64,000 nt of DNA, taken from the NCBI RefSeq assembly GCF_000003815.2, contig NC_049988.1:12222365-12286364 (forward strand). The letters are read 5' to 3'. Made by a program: the position numbers and the translations under genes. The notes under the pieces are model-generated. The model was not told the DNA's origin. It did not search any database and worked only from the letters and a program-made list of their open reading frames with translations. Of this stretch, positions 12,901-27,900 are shown piece by piece. Each line of letters opens with the position of its first letter. Positions within the stretch are counted from its first letter, which is position 1. The stretch comes from Branchiostoma floridae (taxonomy: Eukaryota; Chordata; Leptocardii; Amphioxiformes; Branchiostomatidae).

Positions 12901-15900
12901 CCTCCATAGACTCGTATAGTCATTGCATGGAGACGCGACGTAAAACGTTGGTATTTTTCAAAACCTTGTGAATAAACTTTGTGTCGTACCTCCTTTTTCC
13001 AGAGCTTGGCACAAACAAATTCACGTCATCAAACCGGGAGAATTCGTCCTGTACAGAAGTACTAAACCCGGCAGGAATTTCGAAGTAAGTGGAAGTGATG
13101 ACACCATACGTAACGCTAGTTCACCTTTATCCGCGGTAGTAACCTATATCCGTTGATTTTAAAAACAGGGCAATTAGGGATATCACGTCTATTGTAATTT
13201 GAATCCGGTGAGTTGATATCCCTATTATAATTACCTAGTTTTTAAAAACAACAGAAATAGGTTACCCGCGGATAAAGATGAACTAGCATTATGCACACAG
13301 CTGCATTGTATTATAATGTATCGTTACAGATAATGTGTTGAGTCTTAGTCTTCGACAGTGTCTGTTGCCTTGGAATCTTTTATCAACATTATACAAAACA
13401 ATCAAGTATGATTTTATTGCATGTATGGCATATAGGAATCGACAATAGTAAAGGATACAATGTGTGGCAACTTGTAGATACAAAACAGTTTAACTACATG
13501 AGTTAATATCCAACAATTACTAAGGAACTAATCGCCATTTTATGAATGATAAAAGTATAAACAATCGAGCTAGCGTTATGCGTGCTATGCCCTTGAAGAT
13601 TATGACAGTATGCTGCTCCAAGAAAGCATTGTCTCGAGTTGTACATAAATTGACCGATATAGATAGAGATACCAACAGGACATGATCGTAACATATTAAA
13701 CATTTCTATCTTGGTATGTGGTAACATTGTATCAGACTTGCATTTGATAGACTGTAACATTATGTAATCTCTATGAAGGTACACTCTCGGCTCAAGCGTT
13801 GCGGTAGTGGAAGATACACGAACAAAGTTTCCTGTAACTGCGGCGTGGCAGTGCGTGAGGACAATGATGTGGTGATAGTTGACTACTGCAACAGGAACTC
13901 TCCAACCATCGCCTACAAGACATCAAAGGGAGGGCCTCTCTCTCCGGGAGTTTTAGTCACTCAGGACAGCAATGGGAAATACATCAAGGTAGGAGAACAA
14001 GACGTTTTTCTGATATAGTCATCAGTACTATTTTGCAATATAATATCTTCGTTTCTATCAAAACTTTTTGTATTATTTCACATGTCTAAAGTACCTCCCT
14101 TTGTGAGTTTACATCATACCAATTTACCATGCCAAAGATAATACCCACAGGAAATTAATACTGTCACTATCTTTGTAGATTTCGATGCCGTCCGGTGCGT
14201 ACGTGGAAGTGGTGGGTTCTGGTTTCGTCACCCTCCGTGCACACGCGCCGGGGATAGACAAGGGGTACACCGAAGGGCTCTGTGGATTCTTCGATGGCAA
14301 TCCTAGAAACGATCGGAGGATGCCGGACGGCTCGACCTCCCGCCACTACGTTTGGCCACGATGGCACAGAGAGTTCTCCCTTGCTTGGCAGTAATTTGAT
14401 AACCCTTTACTAATGTAGCATAGTATGTCTCTACTTCTTCTACTGCTACTACTACTACTACTACTAACGTAGTTAATGTGCAGTCACAGGAGCGCGCGTA
14501 TATCAAGTCCACATATGATGTCCGTATTAACATTTTTTCCATACGCAGGCGTACACACAATACGTACCTCATACGCATCTTAATCGGTTTGGGGCAGTTT
14601 TGGGTACGCGAACTGCCCCGTACTGTGCGTATGCCTGCGTACCTGAAACGGATACAAAACGATTGAGATGCGTGTGATATGCGTATCGAACGCACGACTG
14701 CGTATGAAAAATGTCAATACGGACGTCCTACGTGTACGGACTTGATGTACACGACACTGTTGAACTATCATGCTAAGACCAACGTTGGTATTTGCTTGCA
14801 AAAACATATGATTCATTCAGGGCTATGTACCGATGAATGGCAATACTATCTGCCGTAGTAACTTCTTGTTTTGTCCTTGCTAGAATTCCGCGGGGAGAGA
14901 GTCTGTTCGACGTTGAGTGTCCAGAAGAAGTCACCAATCCGCTCTCCGAGTCACAGTTCTGCACGTGTGGGAACAGGGTCGAGTGTAGCCCGACCAAAAC
15001 TCGCAAAAACAACCACTTGAACCCAGCTTTGAACGTCATCCATCCGCTTCAAGATGAAAGAAACAAGAACTGCACTCCGCCACCGGAAGTGATCGAGGAA
15101 GATCCGGATCTGTACAATGACGATGTTTGTGACACGGAGTACGAGTTCGATTACGCTGAAGACGAAGAACCCGAAATTAACGACGAATGGCCGACCCCGA
15201 ACAGAGGGATCACGGAGGAGGAAGCGACAGGAACGTGTCAGCAAGGAATCTTGAACCTGACCATCGCTGAAGACTGTCGGGATGTGTACGGTGTTGATAT
15301 ATTCTCCGGAGTGGACTTCTGTGTAGCAGATGTGAAAGTGAGTTCTCTCCCTTATGATGGAAACTTGAGGACATTGACGTGTTTGTTCTTTTACACAGCC
15401 AATCAAGTCTCACCTGCTTACGTTTCGATGCCATCTTCCTTGGAGCTTCTAACCGGAGTGATGCTTCTCGCAGCCAATGTAGGTGGCGCTTTTGCGACGA
15501 GAACACAATCTTAAATGTATCGAAGCATCACTCCAGAGAAGTTCTGAGGAAGTCTGATAGGCATCGAAATATAAAAAAGTGAGACTTTACTGGATATGTA
15601 AAATGACACTCCAATGTCTTATCTGAGGAAATTATTTTCGGAAATGAAGAAAACTCGTTTTCCAATTTCACCAGTCTAAGAATAAGAAAAAAATGGTTAA
15701 AAGGAATCTGTACACAGATTTTGAATTGTTTTCATTGGTGTACCATTATTTTCAGGTGACTGAAGATTTCCAGTACGTTGACATCATCGTACAGAAGATT
15801 CAAGCAGAATGTGCTGAAAAAGCCTACAACAATGTCAGTCTGTACGAGACCAATGATGACGGAACCGCGAAGCCTCCAGCCTTCATCACTGAGAACGTGT

Positions 15901-18900
15901 GCCCGCGCCAGTGTAGTAACCAAGGCCGGTGTGTGAACAGTACGTGTGAGTGTAACCATGGTTACACGTCTGCAGACTGCTCCATACAGATCGGCAGGCC
16001 TCCAGTCGCGCTGGAACTCCCCTCGGACGGGCTGTGTGACGTCAGGAGTCGGCCTTGTATGAAGACGTCCTTCTTCGCTGAAGACGTGATGAACTCGGAG
16101 AACCTGACCTGTAGGGTCACCCAAGTTCAGGTTCGCTTGGTTCTCTTAACATTTCTTTTGCATACATTGTAATAGGTGCGTTGCCCTTTTCTATGATCAT
16201 TACAATGGTTCTTTCTTCCTCTTTGCCCATTAGATACAAGATGGGATAAAGACTGAAGCCAACTCCAGCGGCCGGTCCGAGGCGACGTTCCGCAGTTTTG
16301 GGGAGGTGTCGTGCGCCCTCCCCAGGTCTCCTGTACGGGACGGGACACCTGACACCAAGGAAGGCGCGGTGGCTCACGGGATGCTGGTGTCCGTCAGTAA
16401 CGATGGAGAACGGTTTAGTGAGGAGTTGTTCTTCACCGTGTACGACTCCGTCTGTCAGGAGTGTACTCAGGGAGGGGATTGTACTTGGAAGGTACGTTTT
16501 AACGTATTGTCGTAAGTCTCCTAATGTCTTTCGTCTTCTGGAAGTTTTTGGAGAATTCAATTCTCAAGTGACACGACGATTGTCTTAGATGGAAACTTTT
16601 TTAATTGCTTTAGAAAATCCTTTCTGTAGACCATTGAACTACAAAGGTCACGTCTATGACTAAGCGGTGTTTGATTTTGTCCACAGCCGGATACCTGCAT
16701 CATTCGAGGGCACTGTTTCAGGAATGAAGACCCGAATCCGTCCAACATTTGTGAGCAATGTGTGCCGAGTCTTTCAGGTTCAACATGGTCAGATCGGCCG
16801 GGTAGCTATCTCCTACGTACCTTTTTTGTAGGATAAAAACTGAAAACAAAATAAGTCAACAAGTGTACATTTTCAATGATCCGTTGAACGTTAGCCTCGT
16901 GAAAGTATGAATTTTGTTATCAAGCAAATCATTGAACTTGCTATTTGTTCCATTTTTAGACAACGAAGCCCCAATCTTTACAACGGACTCCACTATCACA
17001 AAACTTCCCGATGAAGATCTGACCATTGATTTGGGTGCTGAAGATCCCGAAGGAGGGCCTGTGACGTGTAATATGACGTCATTAGGTGACCATGGCGTTA
17101 CCCTACAGCCAAGCGGACAGCTGGACTGGACAGCAGGTGACGTCAGCTCTACTTCCATCAACGTCACAGTTGAAGACGAATGCGGCGCGTCATCCGAACA
17201 GACGTTCCACCTCACCACAATGTCGTGTCCTTGTGAGAACGGAGGGTCCTGTGTGCCCGATCCCGACATGCCCCGCGGACAAGGCTCCTACAGCTGCGTG
17301 TGTCCTTGGTACACCGGAGCCGTGTGTGAAACTGAGCTGGACGAATGTCAGTCCAGCCCCTGTGCAAATGACGGAACTTGTATCGATCTTGTGAACGGTT
17401 ATAACTGCACCTGCGCGGAAGGATACACCGGTAGTCATTGTGATGTGGAGGTTGAGGACAAGTGTGCGGCCCTGGACCCGTGTTTTCCCGAGGTTTCTTG
17501 CGTCAACCTGGACGATGGAGGCTACTTGTGTGGGCGGTGTCCTGAGGGATACTTTGGAAACGGATACGAATGCAAAGGTACAGCACTGCAGCCTTCTTCT
17601 CTAGTGTTGATTTTGCTATTCATAACTGTTCAAAGACTATGGCCCTTTGTACTACGGTTTCTTCTTTCAGATTGCATTCATTGTAGTAGATATGACGTAA
17701 AACAGACTATGTAGACAACCTACCGTCAAAAGAAGGTCAACTTTTGTTACATTTCGGAGCTCCAGTGCTTGTGTAATTTTACACAGATACGGATGAATGT
17801 GAGTCAGATGAACATGGCTGCCAGCATGGCTGTAACAACCTTCCCGGAACATACGAATGTACCTGTCCGGACGGCTTCGTGCTGATTGGTGAAGACTGTT
17901 TAGGTAAGACTCCAATCTCAATTTCATTCATTTTCATCTATCATGTCTTCGTAAGTGTGTGTGTATGAACAGCTTAACTCGAGAAGGCGTGAATAGATTT
18001 TATTGGTATTCGGTACGTGGGTAGGCCTGTTTTTGAGGTCCAAATAGGAGTAAATTTTGCATGGCCCCCTACCTTTTACGGTATTGCAGCGGGACTTCAA
18101 GTTTTTATATTTCTGGTTCAAGACATTCTATGGTCATGACATTTGAGTGATAGATAGCTCTTGTGGCGGAGAGGAAGTATTGTAGGTTTAGTTTCCCTTG
18201 CGACTGCTTTTTAAGTGCAGTAAAAAGCAATTCCTGATTTTTTAAACAGATGTGGACGAGTGTGAGGCAGACATCGACGAGTGTTCTCACGACTGCACCA
18301 ACACGGACGGGTCCTACACGTGTGGATGTCCGGATGGGTACGAACTGGACATAGACGAGATGACCTGCATCGGTATTCATTCAGATTACATTCGAACTTG
18401 TCTATGCGTCTGAAGCGACCGCCACTTTTTGAAGGATGGCTTTGTTGATCAAAACAGATACGGATTTTTTAAAACTGTACTGATTTCACGCTGATATCGT
18501 ATCTGTTGAATATGCAATGTTTAAAACGTATTCACCTTTATATTATCTATTTATATATCAATAATACTCTGTCACTAGCCTATAGATATGATCTTCGATC
18601 ACCTTTATGAATGTGATCATAATTTCTATCTATTGTTCAGATCAGAGATGTCCATCTCGAGTAAATATAACTAAAGAATCTGTCTGTTCTCCAGACATAG
18701 ACGAGTGTAGCCAGGATGACCCCGACTGTCATGAGTGCACTAACACCCCCGGCAGTTATGGGTGCTCCTGTAGGGACGAGTACGTGGTCGGGGACGATGG
18801 GACATCATGTGAAGGTTAGTTTCACTTCGTACGTTCAAACGAGTATAGGACACTGGAAACAATTCGGCTTCCTTTGACGTTTAGATTATACGTATTTCAA

Positions 18901-21900
18901 TATCTTAATGGGTTGCGATTGAGGATGATTTATCCGTATCGTAGATGAATTGCCCTTCGCCGTAACACACCAGCTTCGCAGGCAAGGGCGCGGTGGCAAC
19001 TGTCCATATTATACTACACGAACTGGCATTCCTAATCTTAGCACAAACGAGTTCCGCTTTACGATAGTTGAAAAACGAAATGATGATTATAGTACACTTT
19101 GAAATCTGACGAAACCTAACCAATATGGCGTCCAGGCTGCTTGTTTAAAAAACACGAAGAACAATTTCCTTACGTAAATAAGTATTAGCATGTATAATTT
19201 CCTGGGTGTCGTTGAAATACGGATATCGGAATGCTTATCTTTTTTGCTTTGTTCTTTCGTCTTATTGGTAAACAGATGTGGACGAGTGTGCTGAAGGGCT
19301 TGACGAGTGTTCTCACGAATGCATTAACACGGAAGGGTCCTACACATGCGACTGTCCTGAGGGGTATAATCTTACCTCTGACGGAATGAACTGTACAGGT
19401 AATCATTTCGACTTTTTCGTCACACCTTTTCCAAAAGCTTGTCTTCCTCATCAATACATCTATTTACCTGTTAGGGTAGGTTTGCGCGTGCGTATATATT
19501 CAAGTCCATAAAAGGTCCGTATGGAATTCATGGCCCCTACCAGGCTCCACGGGTCACTAAAAAATAATAGAAATCGGACATATAGTTTATTAGCCAGATA
19601 ATATGTCAGAGGAGCTAGCTGGTCGCAAACCAAACCCCTCGGACAGCTAAGTGACATGTTAGCGTCTATATTTGTCCAATTTCTAGTAGTTTCTAGCGAC
19701 CTATGAAGCCTGGAAGCCTTGAATGTATAGGCACGTGTCAACCCACCCTTTTATCCGATATGTGTGTCAATGTGAGGATTAATTTACGGCGTTTCAGTCA
19801 CGAAACAACCTATGATATCCTTTGTGCTGTTTTATTGTTGTTTTACATTGCCAGAAGGTGGACATTATCGATGACATTTATTGCTTTATTCTTTAGACAT
19901 AGATGAATGCAGTCTTGACACCATGGACTGTCACGAATGCCAGAACACCCAGGGAAGTTTCGAGTGTTCCTGTATGGACGGGTATGAAGTCCATGAGGAC
20001 GGGACATCATGCCAAGGTCGGTACAGCTAAACGAATCAGATATACAGTACAAGTCACTTGATTGCAAAACGGATTAGACTACTGCACACGTCTGCAGGGA
20101 ATTCCAATATCCATAAACCCGGTGCGGTCCAGCTGGATAACTTCGCATTGTTGCACCACCCGGATGATTGCACGAAATGCGCAGGCAAATAGGGTTTGCA
20201 ATTAAACGGCTTCTATTTTGGTGTATACGGTACCATAATTCATCGACGGTTCCTATAACCGGCCTATAACCACCAACTGAACGAGTCCCGAGTCGTAAGA
20301 TCCCCTATTCACTTATAGTTGACAATGGCCTGAGAACGAGATTTATACCCCGGATGCGGCTAGTCTATCGGGTATTAATGGCAAAATTGAGCCTTCTGGT
20401 TGGTCGAAATTGTCTGGCTATATGATAATATGAAGTAGATGCCCTCATCACCAACACTACAATTTTCTATAGTCCCTGTAGACTCTGCATTTGGTCTTAT
20501 ATGGTTTTCCTTTATTTTTCAACAGACGTGGACGAATGTGCTTCGGATCTTGACGAGTGTGCTCACGACTGTACCAACACAGACGGGAACTATACTTGCG
20601 ACTGTCGTGCAGGGTTTGAACTTGACTCAGACGAAAGGGCCTGCAACGGTAATCATTCCAATAATCTATTTGATCTGATACAACTGAAAACAGATGTCGT
20701 GATTTGGTTTCTTGGATCAATAGACAGTTAAGCGTTAACTTTTTTTTCATTTTATCCCTTAACAGACGTGGACGAGTGTGCGGCAGACATTGACGAGTGT
20801 TCTCATGACTGCACCAACACTGACGGGTCCTACACCTGTGAATGTCCGGATGGGTACGAACTGAGCTCGGACGAAAGGAACTGTAACGGTAACGATCCCC
20901 TACTTTCCAACCAGAGGTCCGGCTTCGGCTTTTGTTTGACGTGTTTCGGCGTTTTTGTCAGACTTTTCTATTTTGCCCCCTTTCCTTCATATCCACTGGT
21001 CATCGGAACAAAATAGAAAGGTCGGCAAAAACGCCTAGCCTGATTAAATCCCGTTTACAGCAGCCCGCCCAACAACGAGACAGCAGAGGTTGTGTTACAT
21101 TGACTAAAACGCCTAAAATCCGACGGAACCGTACCTTTGCTTGCAATCGGAGAGCAGATCTCCATTGTATGTCTTTAAGGTTATCTATTATCCAGTAGTC
21201 TCTTGTTGTTAACATCAATAATATCAAGAAACGCTATTTTGAAAAACTATTTTGTTTTATCTCTAATTAGATGTTGACGAATGTTCGTCTTCGAGTCTCA
21301 ATGACTGTTCTCACGAATGTACCAATACGGACGGGTCCTACACGTGCGGATGTCCCGATGGGTACACACTCAGCTCCGACGACAAGACCTGCAACGGTAA
21401 ATCTGAAATAATAGTTTTGCTCCATATTGTTATGCTTTGTTTGTTTTTGCATGTCAAATCGGCCACCATTTAACTTTTGTACTGCAATTGGACGGATTTT
21501 CATCATATTTTTAATTCATTTTCAAACAGATGTAGACGAGTGCGATTTGGAGCTGGATGAGTGTTCTCACGATTGTACCAACACGGATCTATCTTACACC
21601 TGTGAATGTCCCCAGGGATACCAACTCGGGTCGGACGACAGGACATGTGAAGGTATATACGTTACCAAGTTGACTGTTTTATTTTGCATTACAAAGTGAC
21701 TTGAATTGTCATCTAGTAGCCAGTGCGTGCATGTTTTCAGTTATATTCGTAATAACCTATTTCTTATCCTTCCACAGACGTGGACGAGTGTTCCACTAAT
21801 GCCCACGAGTGTTCTGACGATTGCACCAATACGGACGGGTCCTACACGTGTGCATGTTCTACAGGGTATGAACTCAACTCGGACGAAAGGACATGTGACG

Positions 21901-24900
21901 GTAGGTATATCTGAAAGAAAAAAAAATATAAGTAGTCAGTTTCATTTGAAGCCTTACTCAGTCCACAATATAAGAAATGGGGAACATTTTTTGTACTCTG
22001 ACTTCTTTTCTTTTTATATGGATTCTACCAGTATTCAAGAAACTTTTTCCCTTTTCAAACAGATGTAGACGAGTGTTCCACTGACACCCACGAGTGTTCT
22101 GACGACTGTGCCAATACGGACGGGTCCTACACCTGTTCATGTCCTACAGGGTACGAAATCGGCTCGGACGAAAGGACGTGTAACGGTAAGTATTTGAAAG
22201 AAAAAGAAACACGTTTAAGTAGCTGGTTTCATACTTGCTAAATGGTACCGTGTACGGAATGTTCATTTTTGTGGTACTTTGACTTATTTTCTTTCTATAT
22301 GTATTCAAGAAACTATTTTTGTACACACAGATGTAGACGAGTGTTTCACGAACGCTCACGAGTGTTCTGACGACTGCACCAACACGGAAGGATCCTACAC
22401 GTGTGGCTGTCCTACAGGGTATGAACTCGCCACGGACGGACTAAACTGTAACGGTAAGTATTTGTATGAATGTTTGTTTCCCCGTGCCATTCAAAACGAT
22501 AATAGGTGTTTGTGATTAGTGCAGGTACGATACGCGAAATTTTTACTTTTGATATGACTAAATATACAGTTACAAACATGTTCCTACCCATTTCCAAACA
22601 GATGTGGACGAGTGCGATTCGGATCAGGACGAGTGTTCTCACGACTGCACCAACACGGACGGGTCCTACACGTGCGGATGCCCTACCGGGTACGAACTCA
22701 GCTCGGACGACAAGACCTGCAACGGTAAGTATTTGGAAAAAAGACACACGCACATTAGTTACATTCATTTGAGCTCTTTCTCAATGCTACCATGTAAGAA
22801 CTGAAGATATTTTGTACTTTGACTTCTTTTCTTTCTTTCTTTCTTTCTTTCTTTCTGAAACTTTTTTTTCTTTTCACGCAGATGTGGACGAGTGTTCCAC
22901 GAATGCACACGAGTGTTCTGACGACTGCACGAACACGGAAGGGTCCTACACGTGTGGATGTCCTACAGGGTATGAAATCGCCACAGACGGACTGAACTGT
23001 AATGGTAAGTATATTTTGTATAAATGCAACTCAAAGTAATTTTGTACATTTCTCAGGTGCAATAATCAAAATGAGTACTCCAATGCTGTTCAATATACAG
23101 TTACAAACATGTTCCTACCCATTTCCGAACAGATGTGAACGAGTGTGATTCGGGGCAGGACGAGTGTTCTCACGACTGCACCAACACGGACGGGTCCTAC
23201 ACGTGTGGATGTCCTGAAGCTTTCGAACTTGACTCGGATGGATGGACCTGTAACGGTAACTATATGAAAGACCAAAACTTAATGTGTGTATCACTATGTG
23301 TAAACACTGAACGTTTGGGACCGCATCTTTTAGCAGCGCCACCTGTACTGCAGTACGTAATATTGCTCTGAGGAAGGTCACAGACGATCACCGAAATGTC
23401 GGCTTGAATTAAACACTTGGTTATATGAACAAAATCTTTGCTATCCAATGACGTATCAGCGTGGTGAAACTATTCACGGACGCTTAGCTTCTTTCAGTTT
23501 ATGTTCTGTTTTCTTTCTTTCAGTATTGGAAAATGTAAACATGTTTCTTCTTATTTTGAAACAGATGTGGATGAGTGTTCCTCGAATGCTCACGAGTGTT
23601 CTGACGACTGTACCAACACAGAAGGATCCTACACGTGTGGATGTCCTACAGGGTATGAACTCGATTCGGACGAGAGGAACTGTATTGGTAATTATTTCAT
23701 TCGCTTTGCTTGTTATGTGGCTATTTGGATGGCCTATACAGCATTTTTCTGCATTGTTATTGATCAGTGATTATTAGTTCATTGCGTTGGAGTGGCGTAT
23801 AGCTGGTAGAGAGTTGCGCTTGGAACCAAGAGGTCCTGGGGTTCGATACGCCCTCGACGTTCATCATATCGTTCCGTGCCAGTACTGCAGCCAGGCCACG
23901 GCCTTCTCGTTAGCTTCTAGTAGGTCCTGGTAGGAGGTGGTGGGGCCTAGTACACAGTTCTTTGTAATGTGTCCCTCGACGTTGTACCTTTGGGAAAGGC
24001 ACGTACTTTACACGATCTTCCTCACAACGCCCATGTCTAAACAGGCGTACCTCACTTCGGTTGGGGAGGCAAAAGGCGGTTGAAGGGGAGGGTTACGTTA
24101 GGCTCGGCCTTCCTATACTGTGTCCTACATGTAGACTCAGTGGATAGCAGTCTACTCTTCCCACGGCCATACAAAAGGCTACGTGCACGGCTATCTTTAC
24201 CTTGACATTTTATGCTAGTTCATCAACTATGTATGTTTATCCTACAACAGACGTGGACGAGTGTGCTGAAGGGATTGACGAGTGTTCTGATGACTGTATC
24301 AACACGGACGGGTCCTACACCTGCAGCTGTCCGACAGCAGGGTTCGAACTTGCCTCAAACGGAAAGACCTGCAACGGTAATCACGTTGATGTGACTTGAA
24401 TTAGCATTTTTATGAAAACCATCATTATTCTGTTGCAGTGGAGGTGTTGTGATCAATTGATTAATCTGTGATCGTTTTTGCCCTGGTGTAAGTCCTTAGT
24501 TTAGCAATTGACATAGAACGTCAGAGACACGAATGGAAGTTAGATGAAATGTACCAGAAGGGTCAGAAAGAGGTGCCAACATGAAGAAGTAAGGTAAGTA
24601 GGATGAAATGAAGTGAGTGGGAAGATGACCCCCCGGGCCAGGGTCTGACTTGCGGAGTCGCGGGAAATACAGTTCAAGAGTTGATAGTTTACACTGCATG
24701 CAGTACGTTTATATGTTTTCTATAGCAATGTTTCTGTTTAACGGTATGTATATGTACATGTATTACAGTTAACAACATACTGATTTAGACTATATTTCCA
24801 GACATCGACGAGTGCGCCAGCTCCCCCTGTCAGAACGGAGGTGAATGTCAGGACGCAGTTAACCAGTACACATGCTCGTGTGCCAGTGGTTGGGATGGGA

Positions 24901-27900
24901 CTCACTGCGATGAAGGTATTTGTTATTCAATCGTCACTTCATCTCTTTCGTTCCTTTTTCTTTGTATACTTTACTCTATTGTTTGTAAACGATTGTCCTC
25001 AGCATATCATGCATTTATTTCATTATGGAACATGATATCAAAGTTTTGTTCTTTCTTCTTCAGACATAGACGAATGCTCCCTTGACAGTAATAACTGTCA
25101 CGAGTGTCAGAACACTGAGGGTAGTTTTGAGTGCTCCTGTAGGGACGGGTACGTTGTGGACTCCGATGGAACATCATGTCAAGGTTCGTATAGTCAAATT
25201 TATAAAGTCCAGACTTAAACAGCACTCGGACGAAATGGAACGTATTGGTGAGTAGTTGATTTCTACGTTACTTTGTAGCGTTATCAGTTTAGATTATTTA
25301 TATTGCAATCCATACATAGTATGGGATTGCAATATATTGTTATATTGCAATCCATACATAGTATGGGATTGCAATATATTGTTTTTCCTTTCGTTCTCCT
25401 CCTGTCAAATCTTCAAATTGATTCAACTTTTTCATTTTTGGGCCAAATGAGCTGAAATATGGCAGGGTGGTAGAAGTAGCAAATACCCCCAGGCGTTTTT
25501 TTCACTTTCTTGATAGAGGCCTTAGAATTTATGATATTTAGGGTTTTTGGTCATTTTTAGACAAAATATGTATATTTTGGGCCCCTGTGCCCTGGTATTA
25601 CAAGCTAATGACCTGAAATTTGGTACAGATGTGCATTAAACATGTGAGCACAGAAAACCATCAACACTTTCTTCATAGATTGCTTAAAAAATGAGTTATT
25701 TTAGGGTTTTTGGCCATTTCTGACTAAAAATGTATATTTTTGGCTCCTATGCCCTTGTATTAAAACCAAATGACATGAAATTTGGTACATAGGTGCGTTT
25801 GACATATGACCACAGAACCCCATCAACGCTTTATTCATTGTTTACTCCAAAAATGAGTTATTTTAGGGTTTTGGGCCATTTTTTGACTAAAAATGTATAT
25901 TTTTGGCTCCTATACCCTTGTATGAAAACCAAATGACCTGAAATTTGGTACAGAGGTGCATTGAACATATGCTCACAGGACCCCATTGACACTTTCTTCA
26001 TAGATGACTTCAAAAATTAGTTATTTTGGGGTTTTCAGCCATTTTTGACTAGAAATGTATATTTTTGGCTTCTATGCCCTTGTATGTAAACCAAATCACC
26101 TAAAATTTGGTAGAAAGGTAAATTGGACATATGACAACAGGACCCCATCAACACTTTCTTCATAGAACACTCATAAAATGAGTTATTTTGGGATTTGTAG
26201 CCATTTTTATCTAAAAAATGTATATTTTTGGCTACTATGCCCTTATATTGAAACCAAATGACCTAAAATTCGGCATGAAGGTGTGTAGGACAAGTGCCCA
26301 CAGTACTTCATTTACCCATTGAGCAAACATTACTTCAAATTGTTGAATTTTGGGATTTTTTCAAGGATGAAGATGGATTGCAATATGCTGTATTTGCTCC
26401 TAAGCAAATGTCGGCCTTTCTAGTTATTTTCACTCCGCGTACCGTAGGTACGCTTCGAGTGAAAATATTGTTTTCATACGGTTTCTTCTTTCTTTCTTTC
26501 TTTCTTTCTCCTGTCGCGACCTTTAAAGTGATTCCTCTCCGTCGTTCCTGGACCAAATGGCCTGAAATTTGGCACAAGGGTACAGTTGGCCAATACCCAG
26601 ACCCGTTTTTCTCATTTTCTTGATAGATACCTTTACAATGATTTTAGGGATGTTTTAAGGTCGTTTTCTGGCCCGGCTGTATATTCATGTCTCCCGTGCC
26701 CAGGTATTACGTCCAGATGACTTGAAAGTTGGTATGATACTGCGTGAGATACTTATTAAAAGGACCCCGGTATTATTTTTGGCCAATCGTCACTTCAAAA
26801 TCATTTAAAAGCCAATTTGGCGGGGTATCTACGCATATTTTCACCGAGCTCGCGTTTCGCGCGTGTAACCATATATGGTCACGTTTGCACGTGCGTCCGT
26901 TGCACCATATATGGTTATGGACGTTTCCGCGCGTGACGTAAGCTGTTTACCTGCAGCTGTGCATTGTGGCTAATTGAATTTAGAAGGGAACCAATATGCG
27001 CCCGACACTTAGCGGAAGCGATGACCTGATTGGTCAGCTCGGGTACAGCCAATGAGGAAGGGTTTTTCAACTTAGCGGCTGGGAGTACATATATGTCGCC
27101 GGGAAGAAGTCCGTTAAAAGTAAGTGAAAAATTGTACTGTTTATCTTAAAATTGGCAACAATACACAAACGCAGTAACAAATTTGTGTAACTTGTCGTCG
27201 TTATTGTGTAGTTTTTGTTTGATTTACCCACGTTTAGAGTGTCTGGATAAGCGATACCGTAGCGTCAGAGTGCCGCGGTAAGTGGGAGCGCATGCATGGA
27301 ATATTGTTGCGCTTTGCAGTGACTGATGAGACAGTACTAGTATTGTATCATCAAGCTTTATTGACACGACAAAAAGTACAGTCAATTTTGTATGGCCAAC
27401 TTTAAACTGCAACGAAAAAAGAAAGAATACAGAGTATATCTTACAATTCTACTAATTAAACATTATGATATGATTCTACTAATTATCGGTGAAAAGTGTA
27501 CAGTAGTTCTCTTCCATAGTAACGTTATATGATAGTACAGATTTTCAAGGGCAAATCTACTAGTACAAACTTTACACTATGTTGTGAATTGTCCATTCAG
27601 GTTGGTTGTACAAGAATATATGTAATCAGGTGTGGCTTTTTTTCTAATCAACAAACAAAAAGGATCTTCCTTTTACTCTGGGTGGCAGTACATGAAATTA
27701 CACAAAGGAAATACTAATTATTGTATTCTATTCTATTTTCTACTGGAGGAAGAGGATACACCACCAGGACTGTTGTGCAGACAGGTGGGGTTGTGCCTTG
27801 ATAGAGGGTGTCAATTTGACAGTGCTAAATTCATTATTGGTCGGGTGCTCGAACTCAACTAATGCCACAAAGTCTGGCCTGTCAGAGAACACAATAGTCA

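Noticed and set aside
23340-23440. Motif GATCACCGAAATGTCGG as a retroelement tail
   Set aside because: It resembles 3' tails of some retroelements, but no linked coding or boundary was found, so it was not called.
23790-23860. Possible tRNA gene
   Set aside because: A and B boxes are present but no sound cloverleaf or anticodon stem was found and a SINE body follows.
17787-25183. The EGF array as an artefact of assembly duplication
   Set aside because: Exons and introns are mostly distinct in sequence; only the 22331/22882 pair is close enough to suggest a recent duplication.
25540-26200. Regularly spaced repeats suggesting a CRISPR array
   Set aside because: The unit is 162 bp without short conserved repeats and unique spacers; the setting is a eukaryotic intron element.
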